A stretch of 11,244 nucleotides of DNA from Deltaproteobacteria bacterium (GTDB lineage Bacteria; SAR324; JACQKK01): NCBI GenBank assembly GCA_029879595.1, contig JAOUPZ010000073.1, positions 1 through 11,244 of the forward strand. The letters run 5' to 3'. Positions 1 through 6,555 of this stretch are shown piece after piece. The notes under the pieces were generated by a model. That model was not told where the DNA came from and did no database searches. It saw only the letters and a list, made by a program, of their open reading frames with translations. Position numbers and translations under genes: made by a program. Position 1 is the stretch's first letter; every line of letters begins with the position of its first letter.

Positions 1-962
1 TTGTTGACCTGATTGGGGTAATCGGAGCGGCCCGTGGCGATGATCGCATCCGGGCGGGCCTCCCGGGCCACCTCATAGGGTATTTCCGGGTCCGGGTTGG
101 CCAGGGCGAATATGATCGGGTCGGCGGCCATGGTCTTCACCATTTCCACGGTAAGCACGTTGGGAGCCGAGAGCCCCACGAACACATCCGCGCCGTCCAC
201 GATATCGGCCAGGGTGCGGGCGGGGGTATCCTGTACGAATTCTTCCAGATAGGGGTGCATGTTTTTTTCCCGACCCTTGTACACCACTCCGTCAATATCA
301 CACAGGAATATGTTCTCCTTCTTCACGCCCAGGGCCAGATACAGGTTGGCGCATCCCAGGGCCGCCGCCCCGGCTCCCGAAAACGCTATCCTGATTTCCC
401 CTATTTCCTTGCCGGTCAGTTCCAGGGCGTTCAGCAGCGCCGCTCCGGTTATTATCGCCGTCCCATGCTGATCGTCATGAAACACCGGAATGCTCATCTG
501 CTTTTGCAGGGCCGGCTCGATATAAAAACACTCCGGGGCCTTTATATCCTCCAGATTTATGCCGCCGAAGGTGGGCTCCAGGGCCTTCACCAGTTCCACA
601 AATTTTTCCGGGTTTGTTTCCGCCACCTCCAGGTCAAACACATCCAGGTCCGCCAGTTTCTTGAACAGCACCCCCTTGCCCTCCATCACCGGCTTGGAGG
701 CATCCGGCCCCAGATTGCCCAGCCCCAGCACGGCGGAGCCGTTGGAGATCACCCCCACCAGGTTTCCCTTGGAGGTATACTCATAGGCCAGGTCCTTGTC
801 GCGGGCTATCTCCTCACAGGGATAGGCTACGCCGGGTGAATAGGCCAGTGTGAGGTCCTTCTGCGTGGCAGTCGGCTTGGTGGGCCTGACCTCGATCTTG
901 CCCTTGCGTTCACGCTGATGATAGTCCAGCGCTTCCTGTTTCAGTGTGGCGATGTCTTTCAT
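1..962 (-). CDS. maeB: NADP-dependent malic enzyme (MaeB type), N-terminal 320 residues, truncated by window edge
   Basis: I translated this by hand from the reverse strand: 320 uninterrupted codons that run off the left edge. The family oxidatively decarboxylates malate to pyruvate, reducing NAD(P)+, in the cytosol. Visible motifs are AYSPGVA (catalytic Tyr41), the MEGKGVLFKK segment (catalytic Lys96), GGINLEDI (metal-binding Glu138 and Asp139), FHDDQHGTA (Asp164), a Rossmann motif SGAGAAALG at 195-203 and ALANPDPE at 287-294. ATG at 962 is preceded by a partial Shine-Dalgarno AAGGG (968-972). MaeB proteins often carry a C-terminal phosphotransacetylase-like domain (about 760 residues in total); the C-terminus is outside, so long and short forms cannot be told apart. 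It lies 188 bp downstream of pncA on the same strand, so co-transcription is possible but not shown. NADP rather than NAD preference is inferred from the MaeB-like sequence only. Confidence 0.95.
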   Translation of the reverse strand, partial: MKDIATLKQEALDYHQRERKGKIEVRPTKPTATQKDLTLAYSPGVAYPCEEIARDKDLAYEYTSKGNLVGVISNGSAVLGLGNLGPDASKPVMEGKGVLFKKLADLDVFDLEVAETNPEKFVELVKALEPTFGGINLEDIKAPECFYIEPALQKQMSIPVFHDDQHGTAIITGAALLNALELTGKEIGEIRIAFSGAGAAALGCANLYLALGVKKENIFLCDIDGVVYKGREKNMHPYLEEFVQDTPARTLADIVDGADVFVGLSAPNVLTVEMVKTMAADPIIFALANPDPEIPYEVAREARPDAIIATGRSDYPNQVN

Positions 963-1067
963 GCAGACCCTTGGTATGGGTTCCCAACCTGCGCCGGCCA
1001 GGAGCAGGTTTTCCCGAGTTTGAATAAACTAATTGATGACCCTATGCAGGCCCAAAAACCGCTTTTT

Positions 1068-1092
1068 CCCCGGGACCCGCCGGCGCCCGGGG
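1068..1092. repeat. GC-rich inverted repeat between pncA and maeB
   Basis: The 7-bp arms ccccggg (1068-1074) and cccgggg (1086-1092) are perfect complements around an 11-nt loop. Read on the minus strand the hairpin is followed by five A residues, not a T run, so it is not a canonical intrinsic terminator. It could pause transcription or stabilise an RNA end between pncA and maeB. The rest of the 963-1150 gap shows nothing I can name. Confidence 0.3.
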
Positions 1093-1150
1093 CGTTCCGT
1101 GCAGGCGGTCCTTCAAACCCGGCTGTTCCTCTGGCGTGGAGCCGGCCCGG

Positions 1151-1747
1151 TCAGACTATGACCGCTCCCGCATCCCTCATCTGCCTGTAAGCCCGCTCCT
1201 CGTCGTCCGGATCAAGGTTCACGGCCCGGCAACCTCCAGGGTTCACCTGGACACTGAAGCCGAATCGCAGACCGTCCAGAACGGAGAACAAAACACAATA
1301 GTCGGTGGCCAGTCCCACCACCTCAAGCAGCCCGATGTTCCGATCCTGCAAAAAAGCCCGCAGCCCTGTTTCCAGCCGGCCATCGTTATCGACAAAGGCG
1401 CTGTAGCTGTCAATGGCCGAATCCTGTCCTTTGCGGAACACCGGATCGCCCGCGCGGACCTGAAGATCCTTGTGAAATTCCGCGCCGTGGGTGCCCTGCA
1501 CGCAGTGATCGGGCCACATTATCTGGTCAACGCCCCCCAACTGGATCACCTGCCCCACCTGAGTGCCGGGATTGCTGGAAGCGAAACTGGCGTGGCCAGC
1601 GGGGTGCCAGTCCTGCGTGAAGATCACCAGCGGAAACTCATCCCTGCGGGCGTTGATGAAATCCACCACCTCATCCCCCCGGTTTACCGCCAAGGCACCC
1701 CCGGGACAGAAATCGTTCTGGACGTCTACTACAAGCAGGGTCTTCAT
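1151..1747 (-). CDS. pncA: Nicotinamidase (isochorismatase-like hydrolase)
   Basis: A 198-residue protein of the expected length (about 180-215) for nicotinamidase, which hydrolyses nicotinamide to nicotinate for NAD+ salvage through the Preiss-Handler route. The N-terminus MKTLLVVDVQNDFCPGGALA is diagnostic. The catalytic triad is visible as Asp8, Lys106 (in FRKGQD) and Cys151 (in ATDYCV). Metal ligands are Asp46 and His48 (TQDWHPAGHASF) and His81 (WPDHCVQGT). The start at 1747 gives the canonical MKTLLVVDVQNDF beginning. The gene begins 52 bp after the folD stop on the same strand, so an operon with folD is likely. Its own Shine-Dalgarno is weak (GGA about 9 nt upstream); the stronger AAGGAG at 1774-1779 lies farther away and better fits a 5-codon upstream minicistron that overlaps the start. 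Other isochorismatase-family hydrolases are possible but the motif set fits PncA closely. Confidence 0.95.
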   Translation of the reverse strand: MKTLLVVDVQNDFCPGGALAVNRGDEVVDFINARRDEFPLVIFTQDWHPAGHASFASSNPGTQVGQVIQLGGVDQIMWPDHCVQGTHGAEFHKDLQVRAGDPVFRKGQDSAIDSYSAFVDNDGRLETGLRAFLQDRNIGLLEVVGLATDYCVLFSVLDGLRFGFSVQVNPGGCRAVNLDPDDEERAYRQMRDAGAVIV

Positions 1748-1761
1748 AATCGCGCTTCCAT
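1744..1761 (-). other. Possible 5-codon upstream minicistron overlapping the pncA start
   Basis: ATG-GAA-GCG-CGA-TTA-TGA on the minus strand (peptide MEARL) ends in a TGA that overlaps the pncA ATG in an ATGA arrangement. An AAGGAG (1774-1779) sits 12 nt upstream of this ATG, while pncA itself has only a weak ribosome site. Translational coupling through this minicistron is an inference; chance is also plausible for so short a frame. Confidence 0.25.
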
Positions 1762-1782
1762 GATGGGCAACTTCTCCTTGCC

Positions 1783-1800
1783 GGCGGGATATTCCCCGCC
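1783..1800. repeat. Small inverted repeat at the folD stop codon
   Basis: Arms ggcggg (1783-1788) and cccgcc (1795-1800) form a 6-bp perfect GC stem around a 6-nt loop. It begins at the last base of the folD TAG stop and ends just before the AAGGAG preceding pncA. There is no T run, so it is not an intrinsic terminator. It may affect mRNA stability or ribosome access between the two genes. Confidence 0.35.
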
Positions 1801-2696
1801 TAGATGTCCATGTGCTCCGGAAATTTCAGCGAGTTCTGGTCCGCGGCGGCCAGCAGGGTGTTTCGCATCAGCATTATCACCGTCAGCGGCCCCACCCCGC
1901 CCGGGACGGGCGTAATGGCCGCGGCCCTGGCGGAAACCTCGTCAAAGGCAACATCCCCGGCCAGGCGATAGCCCCGCGGGCGTGAGGGATCATCCACGCG
2001 GTTCACTCCCACGTCGATGACCACCGCTTTTTCAGCCACCATATCCGCCTTGATCCACTCCGGCCGCCCGATGCCCACGATCAGGACATCCGCGCGGCGG
2101 GTATGCTCGGCAATATCAGGCGTCCGGGAATGGCAAACGGTTACAGTGGCGTCCACACCCTTGTGCGAAAGCAGCAATGACATGGGCCGTCCAACAATAT
2201 TGCTGCGGCCGATAACCACCACGTTCTTTCCGGAAACCGGCACCTGGTAATGCTTGAGCATTTCCATGATACCTGCGGGCGTGCAAGGGGCAAGGTGGTG
2301 CTCTCCCTGGGCCAACAGTCCGAAGTTGTAGGGGTGGAAGCAGTCCACGTCCTTGGCCGGATTAATCAGCCGGGTTATCCGGGGCTCATCCAGGCCCTTG
2401 GGCAGCGGCAGCTGACAGAGAATTCCATGGGTGGCAGGGTCCTCGTTCAGCCGGGCCACCAGGGCCTCCAGTTCCTCCTGTGTTGTTTCCGCCGGCAGAA
2501 AGTGATCCTGGGAGTGAATCCCCAGCTTCTCTGCGCGAACCAGCTTTCCCTTCACATAGGAATGTGACTCCGGGTTGTCTCCAACCAGAATGACCGCCAG
2601 GGACGGATTGACGCCCTGCTCTTTTAACCAGCCAACGCCACCCGCCAGACGGGTTTCAATGGCCTCCACCACCTCCTTGCCAGATAAGGTTTTCAT
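1800..2696 (-). CDS. folD: Bifunctional methylenetetrahydrofolate dehydrogenase / methenyltetrahydrofolate cyclohydrolase FolD
   Basis: A 298-residue protein of normal FolD length (about 280-300). FolD interconverts 5,10-methylene-, 5,10-methenyl- and 10-formyl-tetrahydrofolate in the cytosol, using NADP+ in most bacteria. Visible motifs: VGDNPESHSYVKGK at 38-51 with Tyr47 and catalytic Lys51; HGILCQLPLPKG (90-101) with Gln95; KDVDCFHPYN (115-124), where the usual Gly of KDVDGFHP is Cys119; the nucleotide-binding VVIGRSNIVGRP (160-171); and the C-terminal PGGVGPLT (265-272). The ATG at 2696 gives a standard N-terminus; the ribosome site is weak (AGGA about 13 nt upstream). It is the first gene of the likely folD-pncA(-maeB) minus-strand unit and faces away from the universal stress gene. 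Confidence 0.97.
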   Translation of the reverse strand: MKTLSGKEVVEAIETRLAGGVGWLKEQGVNPSLAVILVGDNPESHSYVKGKLVRAEKLGIHSQDHFLPAETTQEELEALVARLNEDPATHGILCQLPLPKGLDEPRITRLINPAKDVDCFHPYNFGLLAQGEHHLAPCTPAGIMEMLKHYQVPVSGKNVVVIGRSNIVGRPMSLLLSHKGVDATVTVCHSRTPDIAEHTRRADVLIVGIGRPEWIKADMVAEKAVVIDVGVNRVDDPSRPRGYRLAGDVAFDEVSARAAAITPVPGGVGPLTVIMLMRNTLLAAADQNSLKFPEHMDI

Positions 2697-3025
2697 AATT
2701 GTTCTTTTATCCTGAGTGTGTCTTTTTGTTGCTCCGGTGACAGCTGTTCGCCGGCGCGGTTATTTGCCGTTTCCCGCGGCCCTGCGGCTGCGTTGGTCCG
2801 GGTCCTTTGCACTAGCCTACCAAGCCCGGGGCTACCCTGTCAGCCCTGTTTTACCAACATCGTACCCAGACGGTAAATGAGGTATAATTATTGTGGAACA
2901 GCGGCCTTGCCCATGAAAGTGCCGCCGCTGACGCGAAACGCCGTAAATGGCCTGGAGCGGAAACCTGAACAGGCGGTTTATCGTTGAAAAGATGGACCAA
3001 CACCCGGGCCTTATAAGGAGAACGA
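2697..3025. other. Divergent intergenic region between folD and the usp gene
   Basis: These 329 bp lie between two divergently transcribed genes and must hold promoters for both. The one clear element is a consensus TATAAT at 2883-2888 pointing toward usp. Just downstream, gcggc (2901-2905) and complementary gccgc copies around 2921-2928 could fold a small leader hairpin. A 24-codon frame at 2913-2987 has no ribosome site and is not called. No convincing promoter for folD was recognised. Confidence 0.6.
2883..2888 (+). promoter_or_regulatory. Putative -10 box (TATAAT) for the usp gene
   Basis: A perfect TATAAT lies in the divergent gap and would give a leader of about 130 nt before the usp ATG. 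No good -35 is seen 16-18 bp upstream (sequence there is tcgtac), so either an activator or chance must be allowed for. Confidence 0.35.
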
Positions 3026-3877
3026 ATGATGAAAAGTATTATCGTGGGTCTTGACGGCTCCCCTGCATCGCAGTCCGCGCTGGCAGAGGCCATCTTCTGG
3101 GCCAACAGGCTCAAGGCGGAACTGCGGGGCCTTTTTGTCGAAGATGAACAAAGGTTTCTCACCTATCCTCCGGGGATTTCCGCCGAGGGCGGTATTCCCA
3201 TTGCCGTGCCGATAGCCAATGAGGATATGGAGGAGGAGAACCGGAAAATCCAGGCCGAGGGGGATGAACTGCAACGGGTTTTCCAGAACGCCTGTGCCGA
3301 GTTGACAACGCACCATGTGTTTCGGCGTGTGCGGGGGAATGTCAACGAGGTGCTGACCCGCGAGGCCCTGGCCGCCGACCTGGTGGTGCTGGGCAGACGG
3401 GGCCTGTCCGACGGCCCCGATTCCAGGAAGCCCGGACCCACCACGGAAGCCCTGATCCATGGTTCTCTGCGTCCGGTGCTGGTGGTGCCGGAAAACGCCA
3501 AGGTCGGCTCGGGAGCCCTGTTCGCCTATGATGGCAGCCAGGGCGTACAGCGTGTTTTGGTACCGGGGACCATTCTGGCCAGGGCCAGGGAAGGGGATGT
3601 GCACGTCATTTCGATCCTGGACGACCGTGAAAAGGCCGACCGGCTGGTCCGCACCCTGGATGAGTACTGGCGTCCCCATGGCATCAAGCCCGTATATATT
3701 CCCGGTGAACGCACCGGCAGGGTCTCGGATATGATTACCGACATCGCCGCGCAAAAAGAAGTGGGGTTCATTGTCATGGGGGCGTTCGGACACAGCCCGC
3801 TCAGTGAGTTTATTTTCGGCTCCACGACCCTGGAGGTGCTGGAGAAAACCGACTGTCCGGTGCTGCTGATGGTCTGA
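3026..3877 (+). CDS. Tandem-domain universal stress protein (UspA family)
   Basis: 283 residues, twice the length of a single UspA domain. Domain 1 (about 1-155) opens with MMKSIIVGLDGSPASQSALA and ends with RPVLVVPEN; domain 2 (about 163-283) begins ALFAYDGSQGVQRVL and ends CPVLLMV. Domain 2 has the canonical ATP-binding motif G-x2-G-x9-G-S (G252, G255, G265, S266). In domain 1 the corresponding spacing is stretched: GRRG at 123-126 is followed by 19 residues before G146-S147, so nucleotide binding there may be altered. The family is cytosolic and linked to stress survival; the partner is unknown. AAGGAG at 3015-3020 lies 5 nt before the first ATG and 8 nt before a second ATG at 3029; the second has the better spacing and would remove one residue. 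The gene is monocistronic here, divergent from folD and convergent with the chemoreceptor. Confidence 0.93.
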   Translation: MMKSIIVGLDGSPASQSALAEAIFWANRLKAELRGLFVEDEQRFLTYPPGISAEGGIPIAVPIANEDMEEENRKIQAEGDELQRVFQNACAELTTHHVFRRVRGNVNEVLTREALAADLVVLGRRGLSDGPDSRKPGPTTEALIHGSLRPVLVVPENAKVGSGALFAYDGSQGVQRVLVPGTILARAREGDVHVISILDDREKADRLVRTLDEYWRPHGIKPVYIPGERTGRVSDMITDIAAQKEVGFIVMGAFGHSPLSEFIFGSTTLEVLEKTDCPVLLMV

Positions 3878-3892
3878 CCCAAGCTGATGGAC

Positions 3893-3927
3893 TGGCCCGG
3901 CAGTTCCGGATTTCCCGGCCCGGGCCA
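3893..3927. repeat. Inverted repeat downstream of usp
   Basis: The 8-bp arms tggcccgg (3893-3900) and ccgggcca (3920-3927) are perfect complements with a 19-nt loop, starting 16 bp after the usp stop. No T run follows, so it is at best a poor intrinsic terminator; transcript end-protection is an alternative. Confidence 0.35.
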
Positions 3928-3973
3928 ATACAAATAATGCGGCGCGGGAGGTCAGGGGGTGTTTTTGTTGATG

Positions 3974-4005
3974 CCGGCCCGCCCGGTTTCCAAACGACGG
4001 GCCGG
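3974..4005. repeat. Inverted repeat in the convergent usp/chemoreceptor gap, possible weak terminator
   Basis: Arms ccggcccg (3974-3981) and cgggccgg (3998-4005) make an 8-bp perfect GC stem with a 16-nt loop. On the plus strand it is followed by ttataatt, a poor T tract; on the minus strand it lies 19 bp past the chemoreceptor stop and is followed by an A-rich stretch. It may end transcripts from either side, probably inefficiently. Confidence 0.4.
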
Positions 4006-4023
4006 TTATAATTCCAGGCAGGT

Positions 4024-6252
4024 TTACATGTCCTTGAAGTCGGAATCCTTCAGGGCTTCGAACTGGGGTGGGGCCTGCCCGCCGGAGATGTCCCGGTCCG
4101 CCTCCAGGCGGTCCCGCAGGCTAATTTTCCGTGGCGGCGCTGCTTCCTCCTCCAGATCATCGTCATCATCATCGTCATCATCAAAGTCCGGCGGCACCGG
4201 CGCCCTGAGCGGGGCGGTCCTGCTGGCCATATTTGCGCCGGGCCGGGCCTGGGGCTTCACCTGGATATCCGGTCTTTTCGGCTTTTTTTCTTCCAGTTGC
4301 AGGCTTGCACCGGCGTTTTTATCGTTATCGGACTGGCCGACAACCTTCACCAGTTGGCTGACCATATTCAGCAGTTCCTGGGCCTGTGAGGAAAGTTCCT
4401 CACTGGATGAAGCCGTCTCCTCGGCATTGGCGGCATTGCTCTGGGTGACCCCGTCCATCTGGCTTATGGCGGAATTCACCTGCTCGATACCCCGGGCCTG
4501 TTCCTTGCTGCCGCTGGCCACTTTTTCCATCAGCCCCGACATGCTCTGAATGGAATCACTGATATCCTTCAGCAGGGTCTCCACCTCCTCGGCCGTGGTT
4601 ACGCTCATGTCGGCGCGCTGCTGGGATGTCTCCAGCATGGCGTTGGTATCCTTGGCGGCTTCGGCGCTCCGCAGGGCCAGGTTGCGCACTTCCTCGGCCA
4701 CCACAGCGAAACCGCGCCCCGCATCTCCCGCCCGGGCGGCCTCAACCGCTGCATTAAGGGCCAGCAGATTGGTCTGGAAAGCTATTTCATCAATGGTCTT
4801 GATAATCTTGGATGTTTCATCGGAGGCCTGCTTGACCTCCCTGATGGCATTGACCATCCGCGCCATGGCTCCGGATCCGTGCTCCACCAGTGTGCGGGCA
4901 TTCAGGCTCTGATCGTTGGCCTCCGTGACGTTCTCCACGTTCTGAGTGGTCATGGATGATATCTCCTCCAGTGTGCTGGAGGTTTCCTCCAGGCTGGCGG
5001 CCTGCTGCGATGATCCCGAGGCCAGGGCCTGGGAGGATGAGGAGACCTGCATGGCCGCGGAGGTGATCTGATTGGAGGCGTTGGTGAGCATGTCCACCAC
5101 GCGCTTGATGGGGTTGGTGATGGAACGGGTCAGCGAACCTGTTATGAACGGAACCAGTACCAGCAGCAGCAGCAGCGATATTCCGGCGGTGCCCATCATT
5201 ACAAAATCCAGATATGTGATGGCCTCAAAGGCCTCGGCTTGATCCATCTCTGAAAGCAGCACCCATTTGACACCGAATATATCCAGCGGGGTGAAAGAAC
5301 TGAGCACCGGATTGCCGTTGTAATCGGTTATTATCTCCGTGTTGGAAACGCCATTGAGGGCATCCCTGACCCCCTTGGTGTCAACGCTCCCTTTTTCCGG
5401 GTTGGCGAAAGACTTCACCACGGAATGAAACTCCGGGTCCAGAAATGAATCGGACCGCATGCGCTTGTTTGGTCCGACCAGATAGGACTCCCCCGTTTTT
5501 CCCATGCCATCGCGCTGGGTCATTATTTTATTGATCTCCCCCAGGGGCATCTGGAAGATGATCACCCCTATCTTCTCTCTATCCTGGAAGACCGGGGCCG
5601 CAATGAAGGACGCCGGGGCCCCGTTGGAGGGAGCGTAGGGTCTGAAATCAACGAAGGCGATCTGGTCCGAACTTGCCAGGGCCTGAGCGGACTTGAACAC
5701 CTCGGCGATGTTCTGGTTGGCGTATTCTCCGTTTACCAGACTGGTGGCATAATCCGATTCCTTGTACACCGAATAGACCACCCAGCCATCCATGTTCACC
5801 ATGAAAATATCGTAATAGCCGAACTTGGTGAGGAACTCTCTCAAGGGAGGATGGAACCGCGTATGAACTTCGTTATAAAGGGCCTCACCCGGAGCGTTGT
5901 CCAGCAGGTGTTTCTTGCCGGCCTCATTGGGATTTTCCTTTATGTAAAGCCTCTGTGCCTCGGCCTTGGACATCTGCATGTCCATTTGTCCGAGTTGCCT
6001 GAAGCCGATGTTGAACAGCTTCAGGGCCTCGATGACATTCTCGTCTTTGGCTTTTGTAACTATCTGTTTATTGATCGTTTCAAAATAGGATGATATCTGG
6101 GTCTTTTTTATCTCACGAATGGCCGTAAGCTGGTTAAAGGCCATTTTTTCCAGGGCTCCAACCGCCTGATCTCTCGCCACCACTCCCACGATGATGGCCG
6201 GCGTAAACCCGACTCCCAGCATCAAAAACAATAATTTAGTGCCCAGTTTCAT
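4024..6252 (-). CDS. Methyl-accepting chemotaxis protein with periplasmic double-Cache sensor
   Basis: 742 residues. A first membrane helix (about 7-26) is followed by a periplasmic region (about 27-345) with Cache-like features: YYDIFMVNMDGWVVYSVYKE at 146-165 and later GKTGESYLVGPNKRMRSDS. The second membrane helix is about 348-373. Only a short HAMP-like piece (RSITNPIKRVV, 376-386) follows before the signalling coil. The kinase-control tip is unmistakable at about 489-530 (EIAFQTNLLALNAAVEAARAG, then GRGFAVVAEEVRNLA). Four sites match the methylation consensus: E422-E423, E429-E430, E611-E612 and E618-E619. The protein would signal to CheA/CheW; the ligand cannot be read from sequence. 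The tail (about 641-742) is unusual: charged, proline-rich, with nine consecutive Asp (691-699), ending DSDFKDM without an NWETF-like CheR-binding pentapeptide. GGAG lies 10 nt before the ATG. No che gene adjoins it. Confidence 0.96.
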   Translation of the reverse strand: MKLGTKLLFLMLGVGFTPAIIVGVVARDQAVGALEKMAFNQLTAIREIKKTQISSYFETINKQIVTKAKDENVIEALKLFNIGFRQLGQMDMQMSKAEAQRLYIKENPNEAGKKHLLDNAPGEALYNEVHTRFHPPLREFLTKFGYYDIFMVNMDGWVVYSVYKESDYATSLVNGEYANQNIAEVFKSAQALASSDQIAFVDFRPYAPSNGAPASFIAAPVFQDREKIGVIIFQMPLGEINKIMTQRDGMGKTGESYLVGPNKRMRSDSFLDPEFHSVVKSFANPEKGSVDTKGVRDALNGVSNTEIITDYNGNPVLSSFTPLDIFGVKWVLLSEMDQAEAFEAITYLDFVMMGTAGISLLLLLVLVPFITGSLTRSITNPIKRVVDMLTNASNQITSAAMQVSSSSQALASGSSQQAASLEETSSTLEEISSMTTQNVENVTEANDQSLNARTLVEHGSGAMARMVNAIREVKQASDETSKIIKTIDEIAFQTNLLALNAAVEAARAGDAGRGFAVVAEEVRNLALRSAEAAKDTNAMLETSQQRADMSVTTAEEVETLLKDISDSIQSMSGLMEKVASGSKEQARGIEQVNSAISQMDGVTQSNAANAEETASSSEELSSQAQELLNMVSQLVKVVGQSDNDKNAGASLQLEEKKPKRPDIQVKPQARPGANMASRTAPLRAPVPPDFDDDDDDDDDLEEEAAPPRKISLRDRLEADRDISGGQAPPQFEALKDSDFKDM
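4156..4182 (-). repeat. Trinucleotide tract encoding nine Asp in the chemoreceptor tail
   Basis: Nine consecutive GAT/GAC codons, seven GAT and two GAC, encode residues 691-699 of the chemoreceptor. The GAC codons at third and seventh positions interrupt a pure GAT run. Slippage here would change Asp number without shifting frame. Confidence 0.9.
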
Positions 6253-6291
6253 GTGCCAACTTCTCCGGAATTTAATAAATAAACAGATACT

Positions 6292-6313
6292 TCAAACATC
6301 AGTTCGTGTTTGA
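6292..6313. promoter_or_regulatory. Inverted repeat in the chemoreceptor leader, possible operator or hairpin
   Basis: Arms tcaaaca (6292-6298) and tgtttga (6307-6313) are perfect complements with an 8-nt spacer, 40-61 bp upstream of the chemoreceptor ATG. It could be an operator for a dimeric regulator or an mRNA hairpin. No second copy was noticed in the window. Confidence 0.3.
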
Positions 6314-6503
6314 GGCAACCATAATATATCCCCAGAACATAGCAGAAGTATCTTGAGTTATGAATAGGGAGATCGGGTGATTTTTCCGTTAGCTCTGAAA
6401 TAGCAGGAAAAACCAAAATATACAAATTTGCGGTGTGCTTTTTTTGACGTCTTGCGGGTATTCAAACCGTCCCATAACCACCCCGGTGTTTCCTGAGCGC
6501 ACC

Positions 6504-6533
6504 AAAAAAAAGCCCCTGGATTTCTCCAGGGGC
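6504..6533 (-). terminator. Rho-independent terminator of the Ig-like lipoprotein gene
   Basis: On the minus strand, a 9-bp perfect stem GCCCCTGGA/TCCAGGGGC (6525-6533 with 6512-6520) around the 4-nt loop gaaa is followed directly by eight T residues (6511-6504). It lies 22 bp past the lipoprotein stop codon. This is a textbook intrinsic terminator and implies that the chemoreceptor is not in the same transcript. Confidence 0.95.
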
Positions 6534-6555
6534 GCAGCCCGGGGCAGAGTGGACC

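Larger units (their letters stand above)
6253..6555. other. Intergenic region between the Ig-like lipoprotein gene and the chemoreceptor gene
   Basis: Both flanking genes are on the minus strand. The lipoprotein-proximal end holds a strong intrinsic terminator (6504-6533). The remaining 250 bp are more AT-rich than the neighbours and should hold the chemoreceptor promoter. I searched for sigma-28-like and sigma-54-like boxes by eye and found none convincing. A 7-bp inverted repeat at 6292-6313 is listed separately. No small gene seen. Confidence 0.6.

Noticed and set aside
255..839. 194-codon plus-strand open frame
   Set aside because: It is the antisense of the malic enzyme gene, whose translation shows all family motifs.
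1068..1092. Terminator after pncA
   Set aside because: The hairpin is GC-rich but followed by A residues, not T, on the minus strand.
2913..2987. 24-codon frame between folD and usp
   Set aside because: No ribosome site, no recognisable product, and too short to separate from chance.
3011..3928. 305-codon minus-strand open frame opposite usp
   Set aside because: The plus strand encodes a clear tandem UspA protein; the opposite frame shows no family pattern.
4156..4182. Phase-variable repeat in the chemoreceptor
   Set aside because: The tract is trinucleotide and interrupted by GAC codons, so slippage would not switch the frame on or off.
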